Source of the DNA: Opitutaceae bacterium
GTDB taxonomy: Bacteria; Verrucomicrobiota; Verrucomicrobiae; Opitutales; Opitutaceae
DNA length: 7,352 nucleotides
NCBI GenBank assembly: GCA_031266495.1
Contig: JAISAX010000618.1
Location: 1-7,352, forward strand
Direction: 5' to 3'
Part shown: piece after piece, positions 5,255-7,352 of the stretch
Layout of the letters: each line of letters starts with the position of its first letter
Numbering within the stretch: the first letter of the stretch is position 1
Translations under genes and position numbers: made by a program
The notes under the pieces: generated by a model
What the model saw: only the letters and a program-made list of their open reading frames with translations
Database searches by the model: none
Told to the model about the DNA's origin: nothing

Positions 5255-7352
5255 TCACTGAAAGGTGTGCTCCCAGGCTTGATAGCTGATGGCCAGCACG
5301 ACGGGCATTTTTGCCGGGTTGTTGCCGCCGATGATGGTGATGCCCGTGATCTTGTCCTCGGGCGTTGGATTGCGCCATTGCATCTCGTAGTAAGCGGTTT
5401 GCTCGCCGGTCTCATCCGTACTGGAAAAAGAAAGACGGGCCTCGGGTTTGTCAGCAATGCCTCCGTCGCGCAGGCGACCGGAGTGCCGGTCCGCAAGCAC
5501 GGGGATGCGGACGCGCCGGCCGCTTTCGTAGTCGATTTCGTAGTCCCACATGCGGCTCCCGGCGGCGGCGCTGAACTGGCCGAAGCGGTCGCCCCACAGG
5601 TGCAGGGCGGTGTGCAAAAACGCGAGCCGGGCGGCGTTGACGGCAGGCACAGTCACCCGCACGCTTCGCGCTCCGCCGGGGAAGGATTCGATCCGGACTC
5701 CGCCCGCCGTTGTGTTCGCGGTGTTGATACGAATGAGGTTGCGTCCGGCGGGCACGGTTCGCGGGTCGGCAATGTCGAAGAGCACGCCTTGCAGGGTCTG
5801 GCGTCCGCGGGGCCAGTCGCCGCGCAGGAGCAGGCCGGCGTCCACGTTCTGGCGATCCGGATAATTTTTGTTGTATTCGGTTTCAATGACGGCGTTGAAC
5901 GCGGGGCGCAGGTCGAGGGGATGCCAGCCGCCGGGTTCGGCGGTGATCGGCAGGGACGCGAAGCGTAGTCCCAGATTGGTCAGCAGGGCGGATGCGAAGC
6001 GGCCGGCTTCGGCGATTTTCAGGGTTTCGTCCTCCCAGCGGCTCTGGTCGAACACGATCTGGCCTGCCCCCCATGCCAGCGTCCCCCAGACCATCGCGGG
6101 GGCGGTGGCCGGTCGCAGGCCGGGGATGGGGACGGGCGTGGCCGTGAGCGTGGTTGTAGTGAGCGCCGGATACTGGCGCGGGTGCGGTTGTCCCTTGTCG
6201 CCAAAGGCGAGGCTGGCCATGCCGATGCCGCGGTTGAGCGGGTCGTCGAGCAGGGTCACGGGTCCGGCGGCGGGCGTGGCGGCGGTGGCGGGTGTGACGG
6301 GGGAGAGCGGGAGGGATGTCCACTCCGCGAGGCGACGGATGGCGTCGGCGTCGAGGCCGTGCAGCACGAGGCGTCCGCCGGATTTGATCCACGGGTCGAG
6401 CCGGAGCCAGGCGTCGCGTTCCAGGGGGACGGTGGTGGCGTCCCAAAGCAATTGCCGGGTGCCGGTGGCGGATGGGCCGGCGACGGGAGGGCCAGAGGGA
6501 GGGACGGCGGCGGGGGGGGAGGGGGAGGTCAGGAAGGCGGGGTCGAGGTTGGGGCGGGTTGCTTCCAGGCGCGCGCCGCGTTCGGCCAGGGCGCGGGAAA
6601 AGCGGCTTCCCGTGGAGGCGATCAGCGTGGTGGCGTTTTCCGTATCGGCAACCTGGTTACACAGGTATCCGGTCATGCGTGACAGGAGTTTTTCCGCCAT
6701 TGGCTCGATTCCGAGGGCCGGCTCAAGCTCGATTTGCGAGAGGAGATAGATGCCGCCGCCGTGGAGGATCTCCGCAAGCGCCGGGACGGGATAATCGGCC
6801 AGGAGGCGGGCCGCCACGCCGTCGCCCGGCTCCACCGCCACCCGCACCACGGTGTGGTCGGGTCGCCAGAAGCGCAGGGCGCCGTCGGGCAACCCGCGTG
6901 TGACGGGATGAGCCGTGGAGGCCGGATACAGGACCGTGGCGGGAGCGGAGGAAAGGCGGGCGTTGAAGGGGAGCCAGCCGGTGGCGTAGTTGTTTTGTGC
7001 GAGGACGAGCACGCGTCCGCCGGCATGGACAAAGCGTTCGAGCGGGGCGCCGAGTTTTTGTTGTTCGGCGGCGGTGAGTCCGGAGGGGAGAAGGAGGACG
7101 CTCGCCGTTGGTTCGAGCGTGGCGATTTCGTCGGGGGCGGACAGGGGCGCGGTGGCCCGGGGGACGAAGCGGGCGAGGTTTTTGTTTTTGTCTTTTGATG
7201 TCGAATACAGGTGAAGGTGACGGCGGCGTCCGGCGGCGGGAGCGTCCGTGTTGTCCGCGGGGCGCGCGGGGCGGCGGAAGACGCGGAGGGTGCGTTCGAG
7301 CGGGGGCGGGGACGGGGGGGGGAGGGGGGAGGGCTGGCTGCCGGGGGCGTCG
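5255..7352 (-). CDS. Large carbohydrate-enzyme-like protein, C-terminal part (5' partial)
   Basis: The minus-strand frame is open from the right edge of the window to a TGA at 5255-5257, about 698 residues, so the start and any catalytic domain lie outside. A GTG at 7012 is only an internal codon: family-like sequence continues upstream of it. In protein order I see: a Pro/Arg-rich linker (about 7350-7200); a Rossmann/GATase-like segment with strand TASVLLLP, then GGRVLVLAQN (about 7110-6995) and a later HPVTRGLPDGALRFWRPDH; a Pro-rich linker (about 6540-6465); a second similar segment, RQLLWDATTV to GGRLVLHGLD (about 6455-6330); a GAGQIVFDQSRWED stretch; and a C-terminal beta-rich domain with WHPLDLRPAFN, LAFLHTALHLWG and YEIDYESGRRVRIPV. 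The last type of domain and the GATase-like parts occur in glycoside hydrolases such as beta-galactosidase-like proteins of Verrucomicrobiota and Planctomycetota. No catalytic pair can be assigned, so the substrate is unknown. It converges on gspM and is unrelated to that operon by strand. Confidence 0.55.
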   Translation of the reverse strand, partial: DAPGSQPSPLPPPSPPPLERTLRVFRRPARPADNTDAPAAGRRRHLHLYSTSKDKNKNLARFVPRATAPLSAPDEIATLEPTASVLLLPSGLTAAEQQKLGAPLERFVHAGGRVLVLAQNNYATGWLPFNARLSSAPATVLYPASTAHPVTRGLPDGALRFWRPDHTVVRVAVEPGDGVAARLLADYPVPALAEILHGGGIYLLSQIELEPALGIEPMAEKLLSRMTGYLCNQVADTENATTLIASTGSRFSRALAERGARLEATRPNLDPAFLTSPSPPAAVPPSGPPVAGPSATGTRQLLWDATTVPLERDAWLRLDPWIKSGGRLVLHGLDADAIRRLAEWTSLPLSPVTPATAATPAAGPVTLLDDPLNRGIGMASLAFGDKGQPHPRQYPALTTTTLTATPVPIPGLRPATAPAMVWGTLAWGAGQIVFDQSRWEDETLKIAEAGRFASALLTNLGLRFASLPITAEPGGWHPLDLRPAFNAVIETEYNKNYPDRQNVDAGLLLRGDWPRGRQTLQGVLFDIADPRTVPAGRNLIRINTANTTAGGVRIESFPGGARSVRVTVPAVNAARLAFLHTALHLWGDRFGQFSAAAGSRMWDYEIDYESGRRVRIPVLADRHSGRLRDGGIADKPEARLSFSSTDETGEQTAYYEMQWRNPTPEDKITGITIIGGNNPAKMPVVLAISYQAWEHTFQ

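Noticed and set aside
5868..6749. Plus-strand open frames opposite the carbohydrate-enzyme-like gene
   Set aside because: These are low-complexity Arg/Ser/Gly-rich translations with no domain signal. The minus strand shows coherent protein structure with linkers and domains.

Overview
The window is GC-rich DNA from a bacterium that I place, with moderate confidence, in the Verrucomicrobiota and probably the Opitutaceae. The reasons are a divergent type II secretion (T2SS) minor-pseudopilin operon, a very high GC content with Ala/Pro/Arg-rich proteins, a remnant that looks like a LacI-type sugar regulator, a large carbohydrate-enzyme-like protein, and many short hairpin and 7-bp repeats between genes. 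No rRNA, tRNA or taxonomic marker is present, so this is inference.

Positions 2-4871 (+ strand) hold a contiguous run in the classic T2SS order gspI (5' end cut by the window), gspJ, gspK, gspL, gspM. gspI and gspJ overlap by 4 bp and gspJ and gspK by 10 bp. gspK and gspL are separated by about 70 bp of low-complexity DNA if the ATG start of gspL is used, and gspL and gspM by 83 bp. GspI, GspJ and GspK would form the tip of the pseudopilus after cleavage by a prepilin peptidase (not in the window). GspL and GspM would form the inner-membrane platform linking the pseudopilus to the cytoplasmic ATPase GspE (not in the window). Secretin, ATPase and major pseudopilin genes must lie elsewhere.

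Positions 4872-5254 are an intergenic region between converging genes. It holds a 7-bp-period repeat, a GC hairpin, a short remnant resembling the sugar-binding half of a LacI-family regulator, and a C15(AC)7 tract.

Positions 5255-7352 (- strand) are the C-terminal ~700 residues of a large protein whose start lies beyond the right edge. It has Rossmann/GATase-like segments and a C-terminal beta-sandwich-like region of the kind found in glycoside hydrolases. Its substrate cannot be read from the sequence.

The most unusual signal is not a gene. Every junction of the gsp operon carries a different short repeat: hairpin repeats inside the gspJ leader, a ~129-bp palindromic element inside the gspK leader, CCACCG-type repeats at gspK/gspL, C17(AC)7 plus a 7-bp doublet at gspL/gspM, and another 7-bp repeat plus C15(AC)7 after gspM. 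Two of these lie within the translated prepilin leaders. Both have lengths divisible by three, and both sit in the part that the prepilin peptidase would remove.
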